The notes: a model not told the origin generated them from the sequence alone. A DNA stretch of 8,598 nt from an uncultured Alphaproteobacteria bacterium (GCA_937967725.1 CALBSY010000256.1:1-8598); one strand, 5' to 3'; shown: positions 1-6,645, counted from the first letter of the stretch. Numbers and translations are program-made.

Positions 1-2
1 CG

Positions 3-1010
3 ATTAGCCGGCAGCGCGCCGTCGTCTCGCAACGCAACACAGACATTGAGTCGTGGTGCGCGGTCGCGGCCGTGACGGATTGTCCGGCGCTTGGCTTCGC
101 GTCGGCAGAGCTTAGCGCGGACCCGACAGTGGCGACAGTCGTTATCGGCCCGAACCTCGTCATTTTGGGCGCGAACACGCTGCAAATCTTCAACTCGGTT
201 GGCGGCAACGACGAGGAAGCCTTTCAGCCTGACCCGACGTATCTAAAACACCTGGGCTGTCTCAGGCGCGACACGCTGGCCGTCGTCGACGAAAGCCCGA
301 TGTTCATTGGTGACGACCGCGTCCTGTATCGGCTCGAAGCATTCCAGCCGCAACGCGTCATCAACCGCGCGCTAAATGAACGGCTAGCGGCGCTGTCGGA
401 AAGCCAAGTCGACCAACTGCGTTGTTTTGCCTACACGTGGCGCGAAAAGGCGCTTTATTGCATCCGCATGCCGGACGGCGGCCCGAGTATCGAGTACGAC
501 GCCGAACTAGGCGTGTTCTATGAACGCACGTCGTTCGAGCGTGACAATTACCTGCCGGGCTTCGCGTGCGACTTTAACGGGTCCGTCGTCGTCGCTGGCC
601 CTGAGGATGACGGGCTTTACACGTTCGAGGATGACGCGTTCGAGGATGACGGTGAGCCAATCGAGCGCGTGATTACGTTTCACGTTCCCGTCGCTGGGCC
701 GCTGACGATCAACAGCATCGTTTTTGACATCAAGTGCGTCGACCAACCGCTGCAGGACGACGACGGCAACGACTTCGCGCCGAAAATGATGACGCGATAT
801 TACTTCGACGGCGGCTCGCTCGACAGCGTTACCGAGTGGAGCGACGAGCGCACAATCGACCTGCCGGCGGCGGGGGATTACGGGATCCCACAGCCTGAGA
901 CACGGTTTGGGCTCGCGCGTGGACCGGCGGGCTTTCTGATTGAATGCCGCATCACTGAACCGCTGCGGTTCGCCTTCTTCGGAATTTGGGTGAACGAGTT
1001 GCCAGAATGA
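3..1010 (+). CDS. P22 gp10-like packaged DNA stabilisation / tail hub protein, 3' part
   Basis: The reading frame is already open at the left edge (codons from position 3), so the GTG at 72 is probably internal and the gene starts outside the window. About 335 residues are visible; P22 gp10 has roughly 470, so about the N-terminal quarter to third is missing. What is seen resembles the gp10 family: a segment GFASAELSADP near residues 31-41, followed by a hydrophobic strand VVIGPNLVILGANTLQIF, then LGCLRRDTLAVVDESPMFIGDDRVLYR (split here as LGCLRRDTLAVVDE and MFIGDDRVLYR), then FQPQRVINRAL and a long beta-rich region. In P22, gp10 closes the portal channel after DNA packaging and forms the tail hub that carries the needle and spikes. 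It ends in an ATGA overlap with the next gene, as expected for translational coupling in a virion operon. The family call rests on recalled motif pattern, not a search. An acidic duplicated stretch (FEDDAFEDD) lies near residues 207-217. Confidence 0.75.
   Translation: MSRQRAVVSQRNTDIESWCAVAAVTDCPALGFASAELSADPTVATVVIGPNLVILGANTLQIFNSVGGNDEEAFQPDPTYLKHLGCLRRDTLAVVDESPMFIGDDRVLYRLEAFQPQRVINRALNERLAALSESQVDQLRCFAYTWREKALYCIRMPDGGPSIEYDAELGVFYERTSFERDNYLPGFACDFNGSVVVAGPEDDGLYTFEDDAFEDDGEPIERVITFHVPVAGPLTINSIVFDIKCVDQPLQDDDGNDFAPKMMTRYYFDGGSLDSVTEWSDERTIDLPAAGDYGIPQPETRFGLARGPAGFLIECRITEPLRFAFFGIWVNELPE
622..651 (+). repeat. Perfect 15-bp tandem duplication inside the gp10-like gene
   Basis: CGTTCGAGGATGACG occurs twice back to back (622-636 and 637-651). 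A third partial copy, GAGGATGACG, lies at 603-612. The unit length is a multiple of three, so the frame is kept and the protein gains an acidic FEDDA/FEDDG repeat. It looks like slippage or a small duplication in a surface loop. Confidence 0.85.
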
Positions 1011-1585
1011 CCGATTACAAAGTGCAACCGATGCAGGTCGACCGTGCTATTGCGACACTGCGCCTGAACGGCAAACTGATCGAGGTTTTCCCGTCTCGCG
1101 AGTACGTCCAGAACTTCAACGCGCTACTGCAGCGCAACGGAGGGTCAGACACCGACGCTGTAGCGGTCGCGCTCGACACAGCAAAGCAAGCGCTGGCGCT
1201 CGCCCAAAGCGCGCCGCTGGCGGCCGTCGCGGCGTATGATGCCGGCGCACCGGCAAGTTACGTGCTCGATCCGGTGCAGCCGATTAGCGTCGCGTCAATC
1301 AACCAAACACAAGCGCGCGTTTCGATCGCCGCGCACACGCGGACGCCGTCAGGGATGGCGGCGATTGCGTTGAACGCCGGCACGGTCACGATTAGCCGCG
1401 GACTCAACTATAGCATCTATTACAACGACCCAACCGACGCAGGCGGGGCCGTCACTTATCTCGCCACAGAGGACCCGACAGTTGCGGGCGACTACGCCGC
1501 CGGGAATCGCCTCGTCGGCGCGGCATATTTAGCGCCGTACGTCCCGCCATATGGCGGGCGAGACTACGGAGCGGCGCTTCCCTAG
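1007..1585 (+). CDS. Phage structural protein of unknown function (192 aa)
   Basis: The start ATG at 1007 overlaps the TGA of the gp10-like gene (ATGA), which argues for this start over the in-frame TTG at 986. The protein opens with a short region (about residues 1-45) containing IATLRLNGKLIEVFPSREYV and a polar QNFNALLQRNGG segment. A helical, Ala-rich stretch with possible coiled-coil character follows (about 50-80, TAKQALALAQSAPLAAVAAY). The C-terminal half (about 85-192) is rich in short beta-like segments with many Ala, Thr, Tyr and Gly, and ends in a Pro/Gly/Tyr-rich tail. I do not recognise a family. Its position between the tail hub gene and the spike gene suggests a tail accessory, for example an adaptor, needle-associated protein or spike-attachment protein. 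It lacks the length and the long trimeric coiled coil expected of a P22 gp26 needle. Confidence 0.7.
   Translation: MTDYKVQPMQVDRAIATLRLNGKLIEVFPSREYVQNFNALLQRNGGSDTDAVAVALDTAKQALALAQSAPLAAVAAYDAGAPASYVLDPVQPISVASINQTQARVSIAAHTRTPSGMAAIALNAGTVTISRGLNYSIYYNDPTDAGGAVTYLATEDPTVAGDYAAGNRLVGAAYLAPYVPPYGGRDYGAALP
1543..1558. repeat. Perfect 16-bp palindrome at the 3' end of the structural gene
   Basis: CCCGCCATATGGCGGG is a gapless, fully self-complementary sequence. It lies inside codons for the C-terminal Pro-Pro-Tyr-Gly-Gly segment, 27 bases before that gene's stop and 52 bases before the spike ATG. With no loop it would make a poor RNA hairpin, and no T-run follows, so it is not a typical terminator. 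It could be a protein-binding or recombination-prone site at a module boundary, or a coincidence of codon choice. Confidence 0.6.
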
Positions 1586-1598
1586 CGAACACCGAAAA

Positions 1599-1603
1599 AG
1601 AGG
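1599..1603 (+). promoter_or_regulatory. Ribosome binding site for the tail spike gene
   Basis: AGAGG at 1599-1603 lies seven bases before the ATG at 1611. It supports that start over the in-frame ATG at 1551, which lies inside the preceding gene and has no comparable site. Confidence 0.7.
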
Positions 1604-1610
1604 TCACACC

Positions 1611-3608
1611 ATGCAACGTCCTGGCTTGGACGCGCTTGCGCGCGCGCTCGACAATAACATTGTTGCCTATCCTGGCGCGAAACTAAAATTCAAGCTCGCC
1701 AGCACGTCGACGCTTCTGCCTGTGTACGACACACCGACGCTGACGAACTCGCTCGGCTCGACGATCACGGCGGACGCGGCCGGCGCATTCGCGCCGTTTT
1801 GGTTTGACCCAACGAAGAATTACGACGCCGAATTGCTTACGTCGGGCGACGTGCTGATAAAAGCGCTCCCGAACATTTACAAACGAAGCCTGTCGCGCAT
1901 CGTCGCGCAAGCGAATTTCACGCTCTACGTGAACCATTCAACCGGCAACAACAACAACACCGGACTCTCGTCGGACAAAGCCTTAGCGACGATCACTAAG
2001 GCTTATGAAAAGCTGCGCGACGAATACGACCTCAACGGCTTCCAAGCGGTTATCCAAGTCGCGGACGGCACGTTTGACGAGGTCATCATCGTTTCAGGGC
2101 TTTGCACGGGCTACCGCGACCTGAACTCAGTCATTATCCGCGGCAACACAACCACGCCCGCGAACTGCTTCAACAGTCATGCCGGAATCTACCCGTGCAT
2201 GTCGATTTACGAGCAGGCGATGGTGCGCATTGAGGGTATGAAGTTCGCCAACCCGAGCGCGACGGACCATTGCTTCAAGGTCTATCGCCAGGCGTACGCG
2301 GAAGTCGGCAAGATCGAGTTCGGCAATTGCGGGCGCGGCTGTTTGCAGGGCGCGGACGGATGGATCGTACCAGCGACACGGGCCGGCATCGTCGGCTCAG
2401 TCCGCTTCACTGGCGACTCGCAGCATGGAGGCGTCGCCGAAGTCAACGGCGGCATCGACCTCGCAACTGCGCAAATAACATTTGACGCTGGCGTTGAGTT
2501 CAGCGGACACTTTACGTCGTCGTTCATCAACGTCGGCGAAGGCGCTTACTTTGGTTGCCACGGGACGACATGGACAGGCACGTTCACGGGTCGCAAATAT
2601 TACGCCTCTGACTTCGGCGTTATCGTGCCCGTCGACACGATCGAGAGTATCCCTGGCTCGATAGAGGGCATATGGGCCTCACCAATCCTGACGGAACCGC
2701 AAGGGCGACTGACCCTCACCGACGCCACGCCCGTTACGACGAGCGACGTGACGGCCGCGACGACTATCCACTATGAGCCGGATGTCGGCGATTATGGAAT
2801 GTTTGCGTTCGATGACACGTCGAACTATGAGATGGTGACTATCGGCGCGGCTGGGCTTTCCTTGGCGCTGACGTCGAACTCCGGTCATACCAACTACCAT
2901 CAGAGCGGCAAGAACTTCGACTTGTTCTTGATCCGCAAATCTGACGGAACGCCAGCGCTCGCCAGTGGGCCGGCATGGACAAACGACACGACGCGTTCAG
3001 CCGCAATATCGCGTGTTAACGGCGTACTCGCCAACACGGCGAGCATGGTCGCGCGCTTTGGGAGCTCGTCCGGTGACACCGTGACCGTCGCTGCCGGCGC
3101 GGCGGTCTATGTCGGAACCTTCCGCGCATCGGCAGACGGCCAAACTGAGGACAGCGTCGCTAAACGCTTCCTATGGAATTGCTTCAACCGTCGCCTGCGC
3201 GCGATGTCGGCGTTCGAATCCACTGACTCTTGGACCTACTCGACAGCGACGGTCCGGCAGATGAACGCCAACGCGGCCAACCAAGTAGCGTTTGTTCGCG
3301 GGCTTGACGAGGACGTTGTGACCTCGCGCATGCACGCCCTAGCTTCATGTGCCGTTGCACAGTCGATCGCGGTAGGCATCGGCCTCGACTCGACGACGGC
3401 GTTCGCCGCGCTGTGCCTGCCGCAATATTGGACCTGTACGACGCAGTACAACGTCGCTGACGCCCATTGGTCGGGATTGCCGGGGCTCGGCTATCACTAC
3501 CTCGCGGCGCTTGAGTACGGCAACGCCTCGACCACTGTAACTTGGTACGGCGATCTCGGCGTACCATCACTAATCCGAAACGGCATCACCGCGGAAGTGT
3601 GGGCCTAA
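1611..3608 (+). CDS. Tail spike / tail fibre protein with beta-helix-like domain
   Basis: A 665-residue protein with three visible parts. Residues about 1-92 form a beta-rich attachment domain with the pattern PVYDTPTLTNSLGSTITAD then AGAFAPFWFDPTKNYDAELL, a layout common at the base of phage spikes and fibres. From about residue 104, LYVNHSTGNNNNTGLSSDKA followed by LATITKAYEKL and AVIQVADGTFDEV is the typical opening of a right-handed parallel beta-helix (pectate-lyase-like fold), and this region runs to about 360. Residues about 365-665 begin GRLTLTDATPVTTSDVTAAT and contain AWTNDTTRSAAISRVNGVL, KRFLWNCFNRRLRAM and GLGYHYLAALEYG, a conserved C-terminal domain I associate with phage tail proteins. 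The protein would bind, and may cleave, a surface polysaccharide; no catalytic residues can be assigned by eye. The ATG at 1611 is chosen for its RBS. It follows the structural genes by 25 bases. Confidence 0.8.
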   Translation: MQRPGLDALARALDNNIVAYPGAKLKFKLASTSTLLPVYDTPTLTNSLGSTITADAAGAFAPFWFDPTKNYDAELLTSGDVLIKALPNIYKRSLSRIVAQANFTLYVNHSTGNNNNTGLSSDKALATITKAYEKLRDEYDLNGFQAVIQVADGTFDEVIIVSGLCTGYRDLNSVIIRGNTTTPANCFNSHAGIYPCMSIYEQAMVRIEGMKFANPSATDHCFKVYRQAYAEVGKIEFGNCGRGCLQGADGWIVPATRAGIVGSVRFTGDSQHGGVAEVNGGIDLATAQITFDAGVEFSGHFTSSFINVGEGAYFGCHGTTWTGTFTGRKYYASDFGVIVPVDTIESIPGSIEGIWASPILTEPQGRLTLTDATPVTTSDVTAATTIHYEPDVGDYGMFAFDDTSNYEMVTIGAAGLSLALTSNSGHTNYHQSGKNFDLFLIRKSDGTPALASGPAWTNDTTRSAAISRVNGVLANTASMVARFGSSSGDTVTVAAGAAVYVGTFRASADGQTEDSVAKRFLWNCFNRRLRAMSAFESTDSWTYSTATVRQMNANAANQVAFVRGLDEDVVTSRMHALASCAVAQSIAVGIGLDSTTAFAALCLPQYWTCTTQYNVADAHWSGLPGLGYHYLAALEYGNASTTVTWYGDLGVPSLIRNGITAEVWA

Positions 3609-3618
3609 GGGGGAGAAC

Positions 3619-3810
3619 ATGGTTTCGCTGGCAGGTGCGCTAGACGCGTCGATTCGCGCTGTATATCCGCATATCGAGGGCGTCGCGATAGGGAAACGCG
3701 CCGACCGTTCGACGTGGACGGTCCGCTACACGCAAGAGCCAAGCGCGGCCGAGCGAGCATCGGTTCAAGCAGCCGTTGACGCCTTCACTGCCGAACCGGA
3801 CATGATGTGA
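3619..3810 (+). CDS. Small phage protein downstream of the tail spike (63 aa)
   Basis: A 63-residue soluble protein whose ATG lies 10 bases after the spike stop and is preceded by a strong purine block, GGGGGAG, at 3609-3615, though the spacing is short. The sequence runs from an N-terminal helix (SLAGALDASIRAVYPHI) through a short beta-like VRYT strand to a C-terminal helix rich in Ala (AERASVQAAVDAF). Small proteins of this layout often directly follow tail fibre genes in prophages; the function is not established and I do not assign one. An assembly or chaperone role for the spike is only a guess from position. Its last 46 bases overlap the 3' end of the convergent oxygenase gene. Confidence 0.65.
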   Translation: MVSLAGALDASIRAVYPHIEGVAIGKRADRSTWTVRYTQEPSAAERASVQAAVDAFTAEPDMM

Positions 3811-4529
3811 CGAACGCGCGTCGCGCCGCGCATGGCGTAACGCGCAATCATGGCGCAGCGGCGAGCGCGCATTGCCGGCCCGACGTGCGTTCGGTGCAAA
3901 GTGCCGTTTGTAAAAATCAGCACGTCGCCTACGGCAAACGTCGGCGCCTCGATCGGCCCGAAGCGCCCGACATGCTCGTCCGTGACGGTAGGCCAAAACA
4001 CCGGCGTATGATCGGCCGGCAACGGGTTCGCGGACTGAGGCAGGCAACGCAAAACCTCGTCACGTCGGGTTTCGTCGACGCGGGCAAAGGCAATGCCTGG
4101 CGCATCAGCGCCGCAATCGCGCAGCGGAATCCAGAACGAAACACCGAGTTCATCCAGCCCGTCCCAATGCCCGTCCATGTGCCAATGAAACGAGGCGTTC
4201 GGCAGATGGGCGTCGGCGATGAATACGCCGCCGTTTTGGGAACGCGTCGCACTGCCCAGGCCAAGGCGCGAAAGCAAGGGCCGGGCAATCGCATCGGCGA
4301 GCGCGTAAAAAGCGCCAGCCTCGCCGAGGATGTTGTCTGCGTCGTCATGCGTCAGCGTGTGGCGCTCGACAAGGCAACGGGAGGCAGGATTGTCGCCGCC
4401 GGCCAAAGCCTCATTCAGCAAAGCCACAGCCGCGGTTTGCAGGCGGCAAAGCGTTGAGAGGAAATTCGGATCGACGGCGCGGCGCTCAACAATCGCGCCA
4501 TCACGCGCCAGTGTTTCGAGTCCCAACAT
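3765..4529 (-). CDS. PhyH-like 2-oxoglutarate/Fe(II)-dependent dioxygenase
   Basis: A 254-residue protein from the ATG at 4529. Members of this family use Fe(II), O2 and 2-oxoglutarate to hydroxylate a substrate, releasing succinate and CO2. Visible marks are FHWHMDGHWDG, giving the H-x-D iron ligands (H117, D119), the following FWIPLRDCGADAPGIAF block (about 133-149) typical of the phytanoyl-CoA dioxygenase-like group, and GDVLIFTNGTLHRTH with the distal His (H212) plus an Arg cluster at 221-224 suited to 2-oxoglutarate binding. All key residues appear intact. The substrate cannot be read from sequence. The gene runs against its neighbours between tail and lysis modules, so it looks like a moron gene. 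A start at 4547 (six residues longer) is possible, but it has no ribosome site, whereas GGAGGGG lies just before 4529. Its 3' end overlaps the 63-residue gene. Confidence 0.8.
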   Translation of the reverse strand: MLGLETLARDGAIVERRAVDPNFLSTLCRLQTAAVALLNEALAGGDNPASRCLVERHTLTHDDADNILGEAGAFYALADAIARPLLSRLGLGSATRSQNGGVFIADAHLPNASFHWHMDGHWDGLDELGVSFWIPLRDCGADAPGIAFARVDETRRDEVLRCLPQSANPLPADHTPVFWPTVTDEHVGRFGPIEAPTFAVGDVLIFTNGTLHRTHVGPAMRARRCAMIARYAMRGATRVRHIMSGSAVKASTAA

Positions 4530-4673
4530 CGCCCCTCCGATCGGCATTTAGACGCCAGACGACAACCCGATTGCAATTAACGAGTGTAGAACGCGAACGA
4601 AACTCGTCCTTAAGTGGACGAATATCATTCTCCGCGCCCAGCGAAAAGCCTTCGCAGTCGTAAGGAATGATTT
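4530..4673. promoter_or_regulatory. Divergent intergenic control region with inverted repeats
   Basis: This gap separates the leftward oxygenase gene from the rightward lysis operon, so it should hold a promoter for the oxygenase and perhaps one for the operon. It is locally AT-richer than its surroundings. It contains TCGTCC-TTAAGT-GGACGA (4604-4621, 6-bp stem, 6-base loop) and an overlapping inverted pair ACGAGT (4580-4585) / ACTCGT (4602-4607), so two alternative hairpins or a small operator are possible. AAGGA at 4662-4666 is the ribosome site for the ATG at 4674. No confident -35/-10 pair was found. Confidence 0.45.
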
Positions 4674-5318
4674 ATGTTTGAGTTCTCCACGCTGGCGCGC
4701 CTACTGCTCGACCCGGTCGTTTTGGGCGTGCTCGCCCTTTTGGGCGTCGTCCTGTTCTTCTACGCGTTTTATCTCGCCAACCTTGAACGGGAGCGCGCGA
4801 ACAAGCCGGCGCTGACGTTCCGCGCCTTCCTCGGCGCAATCGTCTCGCGCGTCATTGGCTTTTGGGATGAATGGGCGCCTGTTCTAAGAACGCGAACCGG
4901 CGCACATGCAACGATAAGTCAGGCGCTCGGAACCCTCGGCATCGTCATAGCCTCGGCTGATTTAGACGCGCTTGTGACGTTCGCGCTGATGGCAGCCTTG
5001 GTCTATTGCTGGCTGCGCACGCTGCACGGACGAAAGAACGTGACGCAACTGTTCGCGCCGCTCGATACCGGCCTAGTGCCGCCTGGTGCCGCGATGGAAT
5101 TGGCCGGCGGCGCTCAGCCCGCCGACGACGAGCCGAACCTCGCTCAAGGCTTTGCAGCTTACCAACGCGCACGGGCGGAGAACCGCGCGGCGACGGCGCA
5201 GAAAGCGCCAAAGCCGCGGCCTAAGGCTGGGCGGCGAAAACCGGCGGCGCGTGCGACAGCGAAGCGCCCAGCCAAAAAGGCGAAGTCTAAACGCACCACA
5301 AAGCGCGCTCGGCGCTGA
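4674..5318 (+). CDS. Putative holin-like membrane protein with lysine/arginine-rich tail
   Basis: A 214-residue membrane protein. Residues about 13-35 (VVLGVLALLGVVLFFYAFYL core) form a clear membrane helix. A second hydrophobic span lies at about 84-114, interrupted by SADLDAL and possibly forming two short helices. Residues 180-214 are almost entirely Lys, Arg, Ala and Pro, like a histone H1 tail. It heads an operon with the two spanins, so a holin or antiholin role in making inner-membrane lesions at lysis is the best guess; many holins have charged C-terminal tails, but this one is unusually long and basic, and the protein is longer than most holins. It could instead be a DNA- or polyanion-binding membrane anchor. 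The ATG has an AAGGA seven bases upstream. Its TGA shares one base with the next ATG (TGATG). Confidence 0.6.
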   Translation: MFEFSTLARLLLDPVVLGVLALLGVVLFFYAFYLANLERERANKPALTFRAFLGAIVSRVIGFWDEWAPVLRTRTGAHATISQALGTLGIVIASADLDALVTFALMAALVYCWLRTLHGRKNVTQLFAPLDTGLVPPGAAMELAGGAQPADDEPNLAQGFAAYQRARAENRAATAQKAPKPRPKAGRRKPAARATAKRPAKKAKSKRTTKRARR

Positions 5319-5668
5319 TGTTCGACACGCTCGTCAATCGCGGGCTGATGGCCTCGGCGCTCGCCGCGGCCGTCCTCGCGTTCGGACTCTGGCGGGACGG
5401 TAAAGCGAAAGCTGACCGCATCACAGACCTTGAGGGACAAGTCGCCGAACAACGCGCCGACGCGGCGGCGCTGCGCACGCTGGCTGAGCGCCGGCCGCAA
5501 GTTGAAATCAGATACCGCGATGGGTTGGCGGCCGTAAACGCCGCTGGGGAAAGGACTTCCGATGCGTGCCTTAGCGATCCTCGCATTGCCGCCGCTTATC
5601 GCGCTCTCGGCTTGCACGACGACGCGCCTGGCGATGCCGCCCGAGGAACTGAGCGCCGATTGCCGTGA
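5318..5668 (+). CDS. i-spanin, Rz-like inner-membrane spanin subunit
   Basis: A 116-residue protein with short N-terminal cytoplasmic residues, one signal-anchor helix (about 8-25, LMASALAAAVLAFGLW) and a periplasmic, charged, coiled-coil-prone stretch (about 33-60, ADRITDLEGQVAEQRADAAA). Near the C-terminus, DACLSDPRIAAAYRALG resembles the end segment of many Rz proteins. Together with the lipoprotein encoded within and beyond its 3' part, it would span the periplasm and fuse inner and outer membranes in the last lysis step. It is coupled by TGATG to the upstream membrane-protein gene. The topology plus the nested Rz1 is stronger evidence than either alone. Confidence 0.8.
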   Translation: MFDTLVNRGLMASALAAAVLAFGLWRDGKAKADRITDLEGQVAEQRADAAALRTLAERRPQVEIRYRDGLAAVNAAGERTSDACLSDPRIAAAYRALGLHDDAPGDAARGTERRLP

Positions 5669-5798
5669 GAGGTTCATGCCGGCGCTTACGGGAGATCCCG
5701 CGCGCGACCTGCTGAACTATCACTATGCGCTGGAAATGTGCGACGCCAACAACGCCGCCGAACGCGCCTGGCGCGAGGAAGCGCAGCGCAGCCAATGA
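5562..5798 (+). CDS. o-spanin, Rz1-like outer-membrane lipoprotein
   Basis: A 78-residue lipoprotein with start and ribosome site (AAGGA, 5551-5555, six bases before ATG) inside the Rz-like gene in the +1 frame, running 130 bases past its stop. A short signal sequence (MRALAILALPPLIAL) ends in the lipobox LSAC, with Cys18 as the expected lipidated residue and Thr at +2, which suits outer-membrane sorting. The mature part is about 61 residues with two more Cys (34 and 60) that could form disulfides. It is less proline-rich than classical Rz1. This partly overlapping arrangement is a known spanin gene architecture. The gene ends in an ATGA overlap with the next one. Confidence 0.85.
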   Translation: MRALAILALPPLIALSACTTTRLAMPPEELSADCRERFMPALTGDPARDLLNYHYALEMCDANNAAERAWREEAQRSQ

Positions 5799-6076
5799 CC
5801 ATTTCAGACGAAAGCATCCGCCGCCTTGCGGCGAAAATCCAAGCGCGCGACGGCGTCACACCGGAAGTCGCTATGAAGAAAGCGGCGAAGTGGGCGGCCA
5901 ATCAGCTGCTCAAGACACAGCCGCGCACCCTCGACCCGGTTACGCGCATCAAGAGCGGCAAGGACGGTCCGAGCGTCATATGCGAATGCGAGCGGTGCAA
6001 GGACTGGCGCGCCGCGAACGCTGAAACCAGCGCCCGGCGCGAGCGCGCGTACCGCGGCGCGTTCGGCGGACGCTAA
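5795..6076 (+). CDS. Small phage protein with a C-x-C-x2-C cluster (93 aa)
   Basis: The ATG at 5795 overlaps the Rz1-like stop (ATGA), which makes it more likely than starts further upstream in the same frame. The N-terminal half looks helical and basic (DESIRRLAAKIQARDG, AMKKAAKWAANQLL). At 61-71 it carries VICECERCKDW, with Cys 63, 65 and 68 close together, which may bind a metal, although only three Cys are visible and a fourth ligand is not obvious. The C-terminus is Arg-rich. I do not recognise the family. Its place directly after the spanins in one coupled operon suggests a late gene, but not necessarily a lysis role. Confidence 0.65.
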   Translation: MTISDESIRRLAAKIQARDGVTPEVAMKKAAKWAANQLLKTQPRTLDPVTRIKSGKDGPSVICECERCKDWRAANAETSARRERAYRGAFGGR

Positions 6077-6645
6077 TGACCCTCGTCGAACGCCTGCGCA
6101 AAGCCGTCGCGCTCGTCGCGGCCGGCAAGACGGAAGCACAAGCCGCGAAGCAGGTCCGGCTTAAGCCTGAGGACGTGCGGCTAGCCGTACTGATGCCGGA
6201 TAAGGTTGATAAGTTCGCAATCCGCATTGCCGAACGCGAAGCGGACGACGCCGAGCAACCAACCAAGAGGAAACGCGAGCGGCGCGAGCCTGGGGTACGC
6301 TCTAGGCGCGTTTCAACCGAACCGGACAAGCCAAAGGGGCGGAAACCAAAGAAACGCGCCAGCGACGCCGTAAAGCCAGTCAAAGTCAGTCGGGCGCGAG
6401 CAGTGCGCGCTATGGGCGGAAACAGAACGTTTCTGACGCCAGAGGACGAGGCTGAGCTACGCCGTCGCACAAAACGGGCGAAGCCGATCGAGCCGGACGT
6501 GCGCGATCTCATCAATGCGGCTATGGACGCCGGTAAAGTGACGATCGGCCCGACGCTGCACGCCCGCGGCGCGCTTAGGTGGCCCTCAGGGCTTGGTGCG
6601 GCCGGTATGCTCGACGGGCGCCGCCGCCGAAGCGACAAGCGTTAG
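6076..6645 (+). CDS. Basic phage protein with HTH-like N-terminus (189 aa)
   Basis: The start shares one base with the preceding stop (TAATG). Residues about 3-40 (LVERLRKAVALVAAGKTEAQ then AAKQVRLKPEDVRLAVL) have the spacing of a homeodomain-like helix-turn-helix. Residues about 60-110 are a Lys/Arg/Pro-rich linker that is probably disordered. A second conserved-looking block (about 116-150, NRTFLTPEDEAELRRRTKRA then DVRDLINAAMD) follows, and the C-terminus is again basic. A nucleic-acid-binding role is likely from composition, but no family is recognised. A small terminase is conceivable from the HTH-like start, but no large terminase follows. Its stop overlaps the convergent 88-residue gene by four bases. 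Confidence 0.65.
   Translation: MTLVERLRKAVALVAAGKTEAQAAKQVRLKPEDVRLAVLMPDKVDKFAIRIAEREADDAEQPTKRKRERREPGVRSRRVSTEPDKPKGRKPKKRASDAVKPVKVSRARAVRAMGGNRTFLTPEDEAELRRRTKRAKPIEPDVRDLINAAMDAGKVTIGPTLHARGALRWPSGLGAAGMLDGRRRRSDKR

Noticed and set aside
1551..1610. Tail spike starting at the ATG at 1551
   Set aside because: It would add 20 charged residues encoded inside the previous gene, without a ribosome site; the ATG at 1611 has AGAGG seven bases upstream.
3807..4457. Plus-strand open frame of 216 codons opposite the oxygenase
   Set aside because: It is the antisense shadow of a gene with clear catalytic motifs; its translation is a low-complexity, Arg-rich sequence with no ribosome site.
5976..6638. 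Minus-strand open frame of 220 codons
   Set aside because: Lies opposite two coupled plus-strand genes and encodes Ser/Arg-rich sequence typical of antisense frames in GC-rich DNA.
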